The notes below the pieces were generated by a model that was given only the letters and a program-made list of their open reading frames with translations, searched no databases and was not told where the DNA came from. Positions 33,060 through 45,022 of a stretch of DNA of 64,000 bases are shown here, piece after piece. The position numbers were made by a program, and so were the translations under genes. Position 1 is the first letter of the stretch; each line of letters starts with the position of its first letter. The stretch covers positions 83,815,919-83,879,918 of the forward strand of contig OX352761.1 of assembly GCA_947095585.1 (NCBI GenBank), read 5' to 3'. This stretch comes from Nephrocerus scutellatus. Lineage: Eukaryota > Arthropoda > Insecta > Diptera > Pipunculidae.

Positions 33060-33510
33060 AAAAACTTAACATTTAACAGTAACATTTCCAAGTTTTTAGC
33101 TAATATCACTCTTCCGACGATCAGTAGTACTAATCAGCTAGCTTTTGAAAAATTCTCTGGCCAAAATGACCTTAGGCTTACATCAAAGCAAATAAAAGTC
33201 CTTAAATCCGAAGAAAATGTCCCACTTTTGCATATTAGCTCACACGATATACATCACTATACGGTAATCATACCATACTCCTCTCGATAGTTGCCTTTTG
33301 TTTATACCGCCTAGTCAAATGTTTAAAGAAGGAAAGTAATGTCACAAGAAATAGTAACGAAATCCAGCCCTTCTTAAATCCATCCCAAGTCTCCTTAAAA
33401 TCCGAACCACTCACATCCTCAGTACCTAAATTAGTTTTACGGGAAATTTTAATGCGAGATTTTGAAATGCAAGATTTTGAAATGCGAGATTACATACCCA
33501 ACCCAAATAT
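33060..33510 (+). pseudogene. Env-like C-terminal relic
   Basis: Frames here give an ectodomain-like tail (FSGQNDLRLTSKQIKVL), then, after a frameshift near 33275, a hydrophobic anchor with LLSIVAFCLYRLVKC and a basic and polar tail. Three short near-repeats around GAGATTTTGAAAT occur at 33450-33490. The tail joins copia gag at about 33510. It resembles errantivirus Env ends; most of env is deleted. Confidence 0.55.
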
Positions 33511-34390
33511 TGCAAACAGCAAAGTGCGATTGATGAAAACAATTATGAGACTACGATTGGAAGATGGGCGGCGACATGGAAGCACATTTGGGCCGCATTA
33601 ATTAATTGTTTCAACAAATGGTTGATTTAAACATCGAAATGAAACCCGAAGACTGGAAATCGGAGAAGTTGTGTTATCGCTGGGTGGTCCAGGTCATTTT
33701 GCGAATAAATGTACAGCACAGCGATAAAGAAAATAAATCCCCTGTCAACAAGAAAGTGAATTTAACAACTGAACGTGATGATTATGAAAATACACCGGCC
33801 CGTCAAGAATTTATGTTTACAGTAAACGGAGCCAGAAGCGGATGGTTTATTGATTCAGGCTCAACGTCACATATTACATCAAACAAAGCGTTGTTTGATA
33901 ATTTGGATATTAATTTTCGACATGAAGTTAAATGTGCTAGTGGTAAAATTATCAAAATAATGGATAAAAGCACGGTTTCATTTGAGGTTATGAACAAATT
34001 CAATAAAGAAAATGTCTTTAAAATTGATGACGTATATTGGGCTCCAACTATCATCACAGATTTAATTTCTATGGATAAATTAAATGAGAAAGGCGTCGGA
34101 GTTTATTTTACTCCGAGTAAACGAGTTGAAAGCACACTCAAAGGACAACAAATAGCAATTGGTTTCGGGTACGGGGGATTATTTCTGTTAAAGCAAGTAA
34201 ACAGGGTTTTATTGCACACGATAAAATGGATGAGAAGGCTGAGTCTGCTCCTCATTCGGGATGCATTCATGTTTGGCACCGAATTTTGGGACATCGTGAC
34301 ATAGAGGTTGTTAAAACATTATCAACAATTGGAAACGTCAAAGGTGTAAAAATTATACCGTGTGCAGATGAATGTAAGTGTATGAAATAG
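33511..34390 (+). pseudogene. gag-pol: Copia gag remnant, protease, pre-integrase
   Basis: The gag segment IMRLRLE breaks frame at about 33560, resumes as FQQMVDLNIEMKPEDWKS, then skips about 110 residues (compare the array copies) to the altered knuckle. The protease active site is WFIDSGSTSHITSN (DSG) near 33840. The pre-integrase zinc domain follows but is out of frame after 34200, and a stop lies at 34388. Confidence 0.8.
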
Positions 34391-34439
34391 AGTCTGCTTT
34401 GAAGGAAAAATAACGCAGACTAAATTTCCGAAAAATGCC

Positions 34440-35574
34440 TTGCGTACTGAAAATGTGCTTGATTTAATTCATTCGGATGTTTGTGGACCGATGAATACAA
34501 AAACGCCATCGGGAAAGCGGTACATATTAAAGCTAATTGACGATTGTTCGAGATTTACAACGATTTATTTGCTGAAAAATAAATCAGAGGCATTCGAGAA
34601 ATTCCAGCATTTTGTTGAAATGGTGAAAACATACTTTGGAAAGAAACCTAAGGTTTTAAGAACAGATCGTGGCGGAGAATACATGAGTATCGAGTTTGAG
34701 GATTATTTGGATGCTGAGGGCATTCAACGAAACCGTACTGCACCTTATACACCTCAACAAAATGGTGTAGCTGAACGTAAGAACAGAACGTTGGTAGAAA
34801 TGTCTAGATGCATGTTGATCGATGCAAAATTGCCATATACATTTTTGGGGTGAAACAGTAATTGCTAATTACATGCAAAATCGTTTGCCTGGTAGATGTA
34901 TTGAAACGACCCCATATGAAGGAGGGCTTGGACGAAAGTCTGTAATTTCTCATTTTAGATCATTTGGATCAGAATGTTATGTTCGAATTCCCCCGGAAAG
35001 AAGAACGAAATTGGAACCAAAAGCCATGTACGCAATTTTGGTTGGCCACGACTACGTTTCGAAGGCATATCGATGCTTTAATCCGAAAAATCGGAAGGTG
35101 ATTGTTAGGCGAGATGTAAAATTTGTCAAGAAAAATCGTAATTTGAATGCATTAAAACCAATTTCTTGTAATAAAATTCCGAAGCCGAATAATAAAAGTA
35201 ATGAGAATATTGTTGTTGTTTCATACGACAACGGTGCTGATCATCAAACTGTGCAAATTACTGAAGTTACTGCAGACTTAAATGAAAGTAATTTGGATCT
35301 CGATGACACATTGTGCCCACATGGAGTATCATTAACCGACAGTGAAACTTATTTTAGTGGTAATGATTTAACTTTAGCCGATTTATCAGATATTGAGGAA
35401 ACCGCTGATAAAACAGACGATGGTTTGAGACGATCAAGTCGGTTAACCAAAGGTGTACCACCGTTACGGTACCGTGATCAAGCTTTCTTAATGGACAAAG
35501 TGTTGACAGAACCATTAACATACAACGAAGCTGTGAAAGGCGAAGACAAAGAAAAATGGGTCCATGCAATGTAG
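34440..35574 (+). pseudogene. pol: Copia integrase
   Basis: The core reads LIHSDVCGPMN, VLRTDRGGEYMS and PQQNGVAERKNRT with the D, D and E residues in place. The frame breaks at about 34848 (TFLG, then WGETVIANYMQNRL in another frame) and continues to 35574 with GSECYVRIP, a basic segment and an acidic linker ending SSRLTKGVPPLRYRD. One frameshift and the stop at 35572 separate it from RT. Confidence 0.85.
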
Positions 35575-35584
35575 GTAAGATGAA

Positions 35585-36996
35585 ATGAATTCATTGCGTG
35601 AAAATAAAACATGGGAATTAGTGAATTTACTTACAGACCGAAACCCCATTGGTTCTAAATGGGTTTATAAAATTAAAACAAATGAAAAGGGTGAAGCTAA
35701 GCGATATAAAGCCAGATTAGTAGCACAAGGCTTTAAACAACGATATGAATTTGATTACGACGAAGTGTTTGAACCTGTGGTCAGACAAAAGACGTTTCGC
35801 ATTTTGCTCACCGTCGCATCCGAAAAAGGTATGAAAGTTTTGCATTTCGATGCAAAGACAGCATTTTTACATGGAGAACTCAAGAAAACCATTTATATGT
35901 TGCAGCCGCCAGGATTTACTGAAGAAGGCAAGCAACATCAAGTTTGCCTTCTCAAACGCAGTTTAAATGGGCTTAAACAATCAGCTCGAATTTGGAATTT
36001 AAGCATTCACGATTTGCTCATAAAATGTGGTTGTGACAAAGCAAAAATGACCAATGTTTATACAATAAAAAGAACAATGACAAGGTGTGTCACATAATCG
36101 TTTACGTCGACGATATTTTGGCTGCAAGTGATAGCGATGACATGTTAATAGAATGCGAACAGGCATTAAATTCAGAATTCAAAATTCAAAACTTGGGTGA
36201 AGTGAAAACATATCTTGGTATACACGTTGAAAAACGAAATAATATGTATTCAATTGATCAGTCAAAATATATCAACAAAGTATTGAACGAATTTGGTATG
36301 ACCAATGCAAAGAATTCTGATATTCCACTCAGCGTGAATTATGGAAAGAGTGGTGAATCAGAAATTTTACGTGATAACAATAAAAACAGAAGACTGATTG
36401 GAAGTTTGTTATATATCTCAACAAACACGAGACCAGATATTGCTGCAAGTGTTGCAATTTTGTCACAAAAGGTATCAAACCCATCTCAAGAAGACTGGAA
36501 CGAGGCAAAACGTATCTTGAAATATTTAAAAGGAACTATCTCGATTAAATTAAATTTAAATATTTCTGTTAATGAAGAAAAATTTATCGGTTATTGCGAT
36601 GCTAATTTTGCTGAATGCCGGCAAACATGTAAATCGAATAGGGGATTCATATTTAAAACTTTTGGTGCAACAATCAGCTGGCGATGCAAGAAACAAGATC
36701 TCATTGCATTGTCATCAATAGAAGCAGAATACATTGCATTATGTAATGCCGTAAAATAAGTAAAATGGTTAAAACGATTATTAAATGATTTTGGTGTCGA
36801 CATAAAGAAACCCATTGTACTTTATGAAGACAATCAAAGTTGTCTTAAATTTGCTACTGAGGAGAAGTTTTCAGACAGATCGAATCACATCGACATCAAA
36901 GCATATTCAGTCAAGGAGAGTGTTGATAAAGGTATTATAAAATGTGTTTATTGTCATACGGATAACATGGTAGCCGATATGATGACGATTATATGA
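35585..36996 (+). pseudogene. pol: Copia reverse transcriptase and RNase H
   Basis: RT starts with ENKTWELVNL and has GSKWVYKIKTNEKG, RYKARLVAQGFKQ, FDAKTAFLHGEL and LKRSLNGLKQSARIW. A frameshift near 36090 precedes IIVYVDDILAAS with the catalytic YVDD. RNase H has GYCDANFAECRQTCKSNRGF and IALSSIEAEYIAL. A TAA at about 36757 interrupts, then the frame goes on with LYEDNQSCLKFA and HIDIKAYSVKE to about 36996. The gene is dead but young enough to read through. Confidence 0.88.
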
Positions 36997-37007
36997 ATGA
37001 GGAAAAG

Positions 37008-37103
37008 TGTTGAAATAAGTAATAAATTCATTTATCTCATTTATTTCATACATTCAAATTAATTCCTTCCGTTCTTACTTTTGTAAAACTAACATCGTCG
37101 TAG
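37008..37103 (+). repeat. Shortened copia 3' LTR
   Basis: It runs from TGTTGAAATAAG to CATCGTCGTAG. The array copies of this LTR hold an extra 70-80 bp in the middle (after CAAATTAA), so this one has an internal deletion. Confidence 0.75.
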
Positions 37104-37240
37104 TGAGTCAATAAAAGTTTTTTGTATCAAATATTTTTTTAATCATCGTCTGCCTTTTTTTATTTATTATTGGCTGATTATTCTACTAATTTTCTACACA
37201 TGAAGTACTTATAATGTAGTTAAGTAGTAGTAGTAATGAT

Positions 37241-37566
37241 AGTAGATAATTTGATTAATAATATCAGTAATAACAATAACATAACGATAATAATTTAAAA
37301 ATAGTATTAATAATAAAGTTATAAATGTAGTTAATTATAATTAATAATAGTAGATAATTTGATTAATAATATAGGTAATTACAATAACATAGCGATTATA
37401 AAATAAAAATAGTAATAATAATAAAGTTATAAATGTAGTTAAATATAATTAATAAAAGTAGATAATTTGATTACTAATATATAAGTAATAACAATAACAT
37501 AGCGATAATAATATAAAAATAGTAATAATAATAAAGTTATAAATGTAGTTAAATATAATAATAGTA
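37241..37566. repeat. 108-bp AT-rich tandem repeat, three units
   Basis: AGTAGATAATTTGATTA starts units at 37241, 37349 and 37457. The rest of 37104-37570 is similar AT-rich sequence with no gene. Confidence 0.92.
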
Positions 37567-37571
37567 TAATA

Positions 37572-37645
37572 GGCGCCGTGGCTCAGTGGATAGGAGCATG
37601 GACTGCTGAGCAGGGGGTTCATGGTTCGGATCCCAGTAACACCAA
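37572..37645 (+). ncRNA. tRNA-like sequence (SINE head or tRNA pseudogene)
   Basis: An A box TGGCTCAGTGG (37579-37589) and a B box GGTTCGGATCC (37623-37633) are 33 bases apart, and a D-stem GCTC/GAGC can form. The acceptor and anticodon stems do not pair well, so a working tRNA is unlikely. The sequence between the boxes resembles tRNA-Ser(GCT). It could be the pol III promoter of a SINE whose body ends where the copia-derived array begins at about 37692. Confidence 0.6.
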
Positions 37646-37691
37646 AGTATTTTTCACGGTGTCCCACCTTTCGCGAAAGTTTGACAAACAT

Positions 37692-38140
37692 CCATTCCTC
37701 TACTTTTGCCGTTTCCGTAGGCGCTATAGTTGCAATTCAATTCCATGTACCTTCCTTTTTACCATCAGTATTTTTCTTTTAAATTTTTATATAAAATAAT
37801 TTGTGTTGTCCAGCTTCGCAATGCTGTACTTCGTTTCCACTGATGACATTTTGACATGATGACATGGCTGATGAATACCCCATGCAACTCACAATTCTTA
37901 TGATGAAAAATATCTCGCAATAAATTCTGAATCTAATGGAAATATTATTGGCATTGCGTTCCTGGGCCCATAACTACGACGATGTTAGTTTTAAAAAATT
38001 AGGAACGGAAGGAACGCAATATGTCTTTATCATTGCGAAATACAATATGTCAATACTTCGTTTACATGTAGGGTTGAGAGTTTGAGTTAGAGTTAATTTG
38101 AATGTATGAAATAAATTAGATAAATGAATTTATTATTTCT
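37692..38140 (-). pseudogene. Copia leader and LTR fragment, array unit 1
   Basis: Antisense copia leader, the primer site (on the minus strand GTTATGGGCCCAG, near 37963-37980) and LTR sequence down to CTTTCAAAATTATT. The primer site is that of Drosophila copia, which is primed by an internal fragment of initiator tRNA-Met. Sequence to 38345 has no named feature. Confidence 0.85.
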
Positions 38141-38363
38141 TTCAAAATTATTATCATTGTATTATTGCTATTACCCAATTTAAATTGCCCCTTTGATTAT
38201 TGTTTTCCCATACTCATAAAACCTAACTAGATCTAACTACATTTATTATTACAGTGTTGTCATGATATTATTGTTACTAATTATAGCATTACTACATGAT
38301 CCATTATCGATAACTACATTTAACTACTTTTTTTTGGTACATTACTTTGTACGTAGGTAGAAA

Positions 38364-38636
38364 CCGAAGAGCTGTACAGGAAGCTTTCATCCAGATCGAG
38401 CAGGCGGCACGAAATCTGGGGCTTTGCTTGGAAAGTCCTTTGCGGTGGGATTTATGGAACAAGACAGCGAAGCCGGCCAAGACTACACTGAAAGGATGGC
38501 GTAGACCAGGACACCCAGAGTATAGGGATGCCAAAATGGATGACAACGGCTAGAAATCGGGACCGGTGGAGAGATTTTTTGCGGGAGGCTAGGACCGGAC
38601 ACCGGTTGTAGAGCCAAGGATGATGATGATGTACCT
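38364..38636 (+). pseudogene. LINE 3'-end fragment, array unit 1
   Basis: It starts like the other units (GTACAGGAAGCTTTCATCCA) but jumps after LGLC to the region WKVLCGGIYG, a deletion of about 500 bp. It ends with GTTGTAGAGCCAAGG and (GAT)n, the 3' tail of the LINE. Confidence 0.85.
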
Positions 38637-38756
38637 TAGTCATTACTTATATTTTTTTTGTAACGATATGAGGAATTAAATTATACCGTTCAAATAAAAT
38701 GACCGGCTAGTGTACTATTATTAATTGACTCAATTTCCTTTCCTCAGTGGCGTCAC

Positions 38757-40166
38757 AGGTTGATCGGACTAGGTATCAAGGGAAAGCATTTTTCAATTTG
38801 GTTGTATTGGTTGTATTTGGTAGAAATTAAATCTGTGACGATAGTTGGAGCCCAATATACGTCATCAATTTTAAAGACATTTTCTTTATTGAATTTGTTC
38901 ATAACCTCAAATGAAACCGTGCTTTTATCCATTATTTTGATAATTTTACCACTAGCACATTTAACTTCATGTCGAAAATTAATATCCAAATTATCAAACA
39001 ACGCTTTGTTTGATGTAATATGTGACGTTGAGCCTGAATCAATAAACCATCCGCTTGTGGCTCCGTTTACTGTAAACATAAATTCTTGACGGGCCGGTGT
39101 ATTTTCATAATCATCACGTTCAGTTGTTAAATTCACTTTCTTGCTGACAGGGGATTTATTTTCTTTATCGCTTACCTGTGCTGTACATTTATTCGCAAAA
39201 TGACCTGGACCACCCCAGCGATAACACAACTTCTCCTTTTTCTTATGATTTGATGCCTTTTTATGTTTGTGTGTAACTTTCAGTGCGCTCGCTTAACCGT
39301 CATCGAATCCATTTCAATCTTTTCGTCGCTTATATTCATCAATTAATATTGATTGCACTACCGCCGATGTTAATTTATTTTCTTTGCGCGATTCCAAACC
39401 AATAATCAACATATCATAGCTTTCGGGCAGACTTCCCAACATAGTAGCCGATTTCCAGTCTTCGGGTTTCATTTCGATGTTTAAATCAACCATTTGTTGA
39501 AACAATTAATTAATGCGGCCCAAATGTGCTTCCATGTCGCCGCCCTCTTCCAATCGTAGTCTCATAATTGTTTTCATCAATCGCACTTTGCTGTTTGCAA
39601 TATTTTTCTCATGATAATCTTGCAACAATGTCCATGCCTCTTTCGACGTTGTAGCCTTACGAATGTGAATTAATTGATCGTCACACACATTTAGCCCAAT
39701 TGTTGCTAAGCCCTGTTGATTCTTTTTATTCCATTCCTCTACTTTTGCCGTTTCCGTAGGCGCTATAGATGCAATTCAATTCCATGTACCTTCCTTTACC
39801 ATCAGTATTTTTATATAAAATAATTTGTGTTGTCCAGCTTCGAAATGCTGTACTTCGTTTCCACTGATGACATTTTGTATGGCTGATGAATACCGCCTGC
39901 AACTCACAATTCTTATGATGAAAAATATCTCGCAATAAATTCTGAATCTAATGGAAATATTATTGGCATTGCGTTCCTGGGCCCATAACTACGACGATGT
40001 TAGTTTTAAAAAAGTAGGAACGGAAGGAACGCAATATGTCTTTATCATTGCGAAATACAATATGTCAATACTTCGTTTACATGTAGGGTTGAGAGTTTGA
40101 GTTAGAGTTAATTTGAATGTATGAAATAAATTAGATAAATGAATTTATTATTTCTTTCAAAATTAT
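38757..40166 (-). pseudogene. gag: Antisense copia gag-protease start, leader and LTR (units 1-2)
   Basis: Minus-strand pieces: a start-proximal piece at 39506-39688 (IHIRKATTSKEAWTLLQDYH), gag 39314-39505 (MKPEDWKSATMLGSLPESYD), and the knuckle plus protease start 38753-39229 (WFIDSGSTSHIT). The knuckle reads CYRWGGPGHFANKC, with Trp where the second Cys belongs. A short stop (TAA at the start of the second piece) divides gag. The end at 38753 is a foreign stretch (TKYNQYNQIEKC), so copia stops inside the protease region. Leader, primer site and LTR lie at 39731-40166. Confidence 0.85.
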
Positions 40167-40263
40167 TATCATTTTATTATTGCTGTTACCCAATTTAGAT
40201 TGCCCCTTTGATTATTGTTTTTCCATACTCATAAAACTTAACTAGATCTAACTACATTATTAC

Positions 40264-41043
40264 AGCTGTACAGAAAGCTTTCATCCAGATCGAGCATGTG
40301 GCACGAAATCTGGGGCTGTACATAAATAATAGCAAAACAAAGTACATGGTAGCCACGTTTGCGAGTAGAAAATCCAACATTAGTCACTCAATTCAAATAG
40401 TAGAGCGCGAATTTGAAGTAGTGCAATCCTTAAGCTCTCTCGGGTTAACTGTAGCAGCCGATAATAGCATGGAACCAGAAATACGCGCAAGGTTGCTGAA
40501 AGCCAACAAAGCCTACTATAGTCTGTCAAGACGCTTCAAATCCAGGAATTTAACCATAACATCCGAGCTGCTGGTATATGAGAGAATGGTCATACCAGTA
40601 CTTACATATGTATCCGAGACTTGGGTTCTTAGCAAAAAGCATTCTGACCTCTTAGCCGCGTTCGAGAGAAAAGTCTTACGGAGAATTGTTGGCCCCGTAT
40701 GTGAGGAAGGACGATTCCGGAGACTCTATAATGATGAGATCTACGAGCGTTACCGCGATGTCGACATTGTAAAGAAAATTAAGCTCGGTAGGCTCCGGTG
40801 GGCATGACACCTAGCTCGCATGAGGGAAGATGATCCTGCTTGGAAAGTCCTTTGCGGTGGGATTTATGGAACAAGACAGCGAGGCCGGCCAAGACTACAC
40901 TGAAAGGATGGCGTAGACCAGGACACCCAGAGTATAGGGATGCCAAAATGGATGACAACGGCTAGAAATCGGGACCGGTGGAGAGATTTTTTGCAGGTGG
41001 CTAGGACCGGACACCGGTTGTAGAGCCAAGGATGATGATGATG
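40264..41043 (+). pseudogene. LINE 3' end (RT C-terminus), array unit 2
   Basis: The open stretch 40298-40807 reads ARNLGLYINNSKTKYMV, VVQSLSSLGLTV, LLKANKAYYSLSRRFKS, VIPVLTYVSETWVLSK and FERKVLRRIVGPVCEEGRF, the thumb and tail of non-LTR RTs of the RTE/I-like kind. A stop at 40806 is followed by shifted remnants of the basic C-terminus, and the element ends with GAGCCAAGG and (GAT)n. This is the longest LINE copy in the array. The YxDD box and everything upstream is missing, as expected of 5' truncation. Confidence 0.85.
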
Positions 41044-41168
41044 TACCTTAGTCATTACTTATATTTTTTTTGTAACGATATGAGGAATTAAATTATACCG
41101 TTCAAATAAAATGACCGGCTAGTGTACTATTATTAATTGACTCAATTTCCTTTCCTCAGTGGCGTCAC

Positions 41169-42580
41169 AGGTTGATCGGACTAGGTATCAAGGGAAAGCA
41201 TTTTTTAATTTGGTTGTATTGGTTGTATTTGGTAGAAATTAAATCTGTGACGATAGTTGGAGCCCAATATACGTCATCAATTTTAAAGACATTTTCTTTA
41301 TTGAATTTGTTCATAACCTCAAATGAAACCGTGCTTTTATCCATTATTTTGATAATTTTACCACTAGCACATTTAACTTCATGTCGAAAATTAATATCTA
41401 AATTATCAAACAACGCTTTGTTTGATGTTATATGTGACGTTGAGCCTGAATCAATAAACCATCCGCTTGTGGCTCCGTTTACTGTAAACATAAATTCTTC
41501 ACGGGCCGGTGTATTTTCATAATCATCACGTTCAGTTGTTAAATTCACTTTCTTGCTGACAGGGGATTTATTTTCTTTATCGCTTACCTGTGCTGTACAT
41601 TTATTCGCAAAATGACCTGGACCACCCCAGCGATAACACAACTTCTCCTTTTTCTTATGATTTGATGCCTTTTTATGTTTGTGTGTAACTTTCAGTGCGC
41701 TCGCTTCACCGTCATCGAATCCATTTCAATCTTTTCGTCGCTTATATTCATCAATTAATATTGATTGCACTACCGCCGATGTCAATTTATTTTCTTTGCG
41801 CGATTCCAAACCAATAATCAACATATCATAGCTTTCGGGCAGACTTCCCAACATAGTAGCCGATTTCCAGTCTTCGGGTTTCATTTCGATGTTTAAATCA
41901 ACCATTTGTTGAAACAATTAATTAATGCGGCCCAAATGTGCTTCCATGTCGCCGCCCTCTTCCAATCGTAGTCTCATAATTGTTTTCATCAATCGCACTT
42001 TGCTGTTTGCAATATTTTTCTCATGATAATCTTGCAACAATGTCCATGCCTCTTTCGACGTTGTAGCCTTACGAATGTGAATTAATTGATCGTCACACAC
42101 ATTTAGCCCAATTGTTGCTAAGCCCTGTTGATTCTTTTTATTCCATTCCTCTACTTTTGCCGTTTCCGTAGGCGCTATAGATGCAATTCAATTCCATGTA
42201 CCTTCCTTTACCATCAGTATTTTTATATAAAATAATTTGTGTTGTCCAGCTTCGCAATGCTGTACTTCGTTTCCACTGATGACATTTTGTATGGCTGATG
42301 AATACCGCCTGCAACTCACAATTCTTATGATGAAAAATATCTCGCAATAAATTCTGAATCTAATGGAAATATTATTGGCATTGCGTTCCTGGGCCCATAA
42401 CTACGACGATGTTAGTTTTAAAAAAGTAGGAACGGAAGGAACGCAATATGTCTTTATCATTGCGAAATACAATATGTCAATACTTCGTTTACATGTAGGG
42501 TTGAGAGTTTGAGTTAGAGTTAATTTGAATGTATGAAATAAATTAGATAAATGAATTTATTATTTCTTTCAAAATTATTA
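41169..42580 (-). pseudogene. gag: Antisense copia gag-protease start, leader and LTR (units 2-3)
   Basis: The same content as 38757-40166 at an offset of 2412 bp, with few changes (for example ARQEFMF becomes AREEFMF in the protease part, at 41165-41641). Confidence 0.85.
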
Positions 42581-42675
42581 TCATTATATTATTGCTGTTA
42601 CATAATTTAGATTGCCCCTTTGATTATTGTTTTCCCATACTCATAAAACTTAACTAGATCTAACTACATTATTAC

Positions 42676-43391
42676 AGCTGTACAGGAAGCTTTCATCCAG
42701 ATCGAGCATGTGGCACGAAATCTGGGGCTGTACATAAATAATAGCAAAACAAAGTACATGGTAGCCACGTTTGCGAGTAGAAAATCCAACATTAGTCACT
42801 CAATTCAAATAGTAGAGCGCGAATTTGAAGTAGTGCAATCCTTAAGCTCTCTCGGGTTAACTGTAGCAGCCGATAATAGCATGGAACCAGAAATACGCGC
42901 AAGGTTGCTGAAAGCCAACAAAGCCTACTATAGTCTGTCAAGACGCTTCAAATCCAGGAATTTAACCATAACATCCAAGCTGCTGGTATATAAGACTTGG
43001 GTGCTTAGCAAAAAGCATTCTGACCTCTTAGCCGCTTTCGAGAGAAAAGTCTTAAGGAAAATTGTTGACCCCGTATGTGAGGAATGACGATTCCGGAGAC
43101 TATAATGATGAGATCTACGAGCGAATTAAGCTCGGTAGGCTCCGGTGGGCATGACACCTAGCTCGCATGAGGGAAGATGATCCTGCTTGGAAAGTCCTTT
43201 GCGGTGGGATTTATGGAACAAGACAGCGAGGCCGGCCAAGACTACACTGAAAGGATGGCGTAGACCAGGACGCTCAGAGTTTAGGGATGCCAAAATGGAT
43301 GACATCGGCTAGAAATCGGGACCGGAGGAGAGATTTTTTGCAGGTGGCTAGGACCGGACACCGGTTGTAGAGCCAAGGATGATGATGATGT
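42676..43391 (+). pseudogene. LINE 3' end, array unit 3
   Basis: Like unit 2 but missing two blocks: one removes RMVIPVLTYVSE (joining LLVYK to TWVLSK) and another shortens the stretch before GRLRWA. An early TGA follows VCEE at about 43087. Confidence 0.85.
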
Positions 43392-43515
43392 ACCTTAGTC
43401 ATTACTTATATTTTTTTTGTAACGATATGAGGAATTAAATTATACCGTTCAAATAAAATGACCGGCTAGTGTACTATTATTAATTGACTCAATTTCCTTT
43501 CCTCAGTGGCGTCAC

Positions 43516-44930
43516 AGGTTGATCGGACTAGGTATCAAGGGAAAGCATTTTTTAATTTGGTTGTATTGGTTGTATTTGGTAGAAATTAAATCTGTGACGA
43601 TAGTTGGAGCCCAATATACGTCATCAATTTTAAAGACATTTTCTTTATTGAATTTGTTCATAACCTCAAATGAAACCGTGCTTTTATCCATTATTTTGAT
43701 AATTTTACCACTAGCACATTTAACTTCATGTCGAAAATTAATATCCAAATTATCAAACAACGCTTTGTTTGATGTAATATGTGACGTTGAGCCTGAATCA
43801 ATAAACCATCCGCTTGTGGCTCCGTTTACTGTAAACATAAATTCTTCACGGGCCGGTGTATTTTCATAATCATCACGTTCAGTTGTTAAATTCACTTTCT
43901 TGCTGACAGGGGATTTATTTTCTTTATCGCTTACCTGTGCTGTACATTTATTCGCAAAATGACCTGGACCACCCCAGCGATAACACAACTTCTCCTTTTT
44001 CTTATGATTTGATGCCTTTTTATGTTTGTGTGTAACTTTCAGTGCGCTCGCTTCACCGTCATCGAATCCATTTCAATCTTTTCGTCGCTTATATTCATCA
44101 ATTAATATTGATTGCACTACCGCCGATGTCAATTTATTTTCTTTGCGCGATTCCAAACCAATAATCAACATATCATAGCTTTCGGGCAGACTTCCAAACA
44201 TAGTAGCCGATTTCCAGTCTTCGGGTTTCATTTCGATGTTTAAATCAACCATTTGTTGAAACAATTAATTAATGCGGCCCAAATGTGCTTCCATGTCGCC
44301 GCCCTCTTCCAATCGTAGTCTCATAATTGTTTTCATCAATCGCACTTTGCTGTTTGCAATATTTTTCTCATGATAATCTTGCAACAATGTCCATGCCTCT
44401 TTCGACGTTGTAGCCTTACGAATGTGAATTAATTGATCGTCACACACATTTAGCCCAATTGTTGCTAAGCCCTGTTGATTCTTTTTATTCCATTCCTCTA
44501 CTTTTGCCGTTTCCGTAGGCGCTATAGATGCAATTCAATTCCATGTACCTTCCTTTACCATCAGTATTTTTATATAAAATAATTTGTGTTGTCCAGCTTC
44601 GCAATGCTGTACTTCGTTTCCACTGATGACATTTTGTATGGCTGATGAATACCGCCTGCAACTCACAATTCTTATGATGAAAAATATCTCGCAATAAATT
44701 CTGAATCTAATGGAAATATTATTGGCATTGCGTTCCTGGGCCCATAACTACGACGATGTTAGTTTTAAAAAAGTAGGAACGGAAGGAACGCAATATGTCT
44801 TTATCATTGCGAAATACTATATGTCAATACTTCGTTTACATGTAGGGTTGAGAGTTTGAGTTAGAGTTAATTTGAATGTATGAAATAAATTAGATAAATG
44901 AATTTATTATTTCTTTCAAAATTATTATCA
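43516..44930 (-). pseudogene. gag: Antisense copia gag-protease start, leader and LTR (units 3-4)
   Basis: The same content as 41169-42580 at an offset of 2347 bp; one visible change in gag is ATMFGS for ATMLGS near 44200. The next unit begins at 45863 and is cut at about 45915. Confidence 0.85.
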
Positions 44931-45022
44931 TTATATTATTGCTGTTACATAATTTAGATTGCCCCTTTGATTATTGTTTTCCCATACTCATAAAACTTAA
45001 CTAGATCTTACTACATTATTAC

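Larger units (their letters stand above)
28022..33510 (+). mobile_element. Second Ty3/Gypsy element, with env-like relic
   Basis: A 5' LTR, tRNA-Leu-type primer site, gag with one intact knuckle, protease, partial RT, integrase and an env-like C-terminus lie in order on the + strand. RT from the palm onward and RNase H are deleted at about 31660-31690, and most of env is missing. No 3' LTR follows: env tail runs straight into copia gag near 33510. Confidence 0.8.
33511..37103 (+). mobile_element. 5'-truncated copia (Ty1/Copia) element
   Basis: Gag C-terminal part, protease, integrase, RT, RNase H and a shortened 3' LTR are present in Ty1/Copia order (integrase before RT). The 5' LTR and gag N-terminus are missing; the sequence starts inside gag at IANSKVRLMKT. 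The same family supplies the antisense parts of the array at 37692-45915. Confidence 0.9.

Noticed and set aside
37572..37645. Functional tRNA gene
   Set aside because: The acceptor and anticodon stems do not pair; only the promoter boxes are good, so it is listed as tRNA-like.
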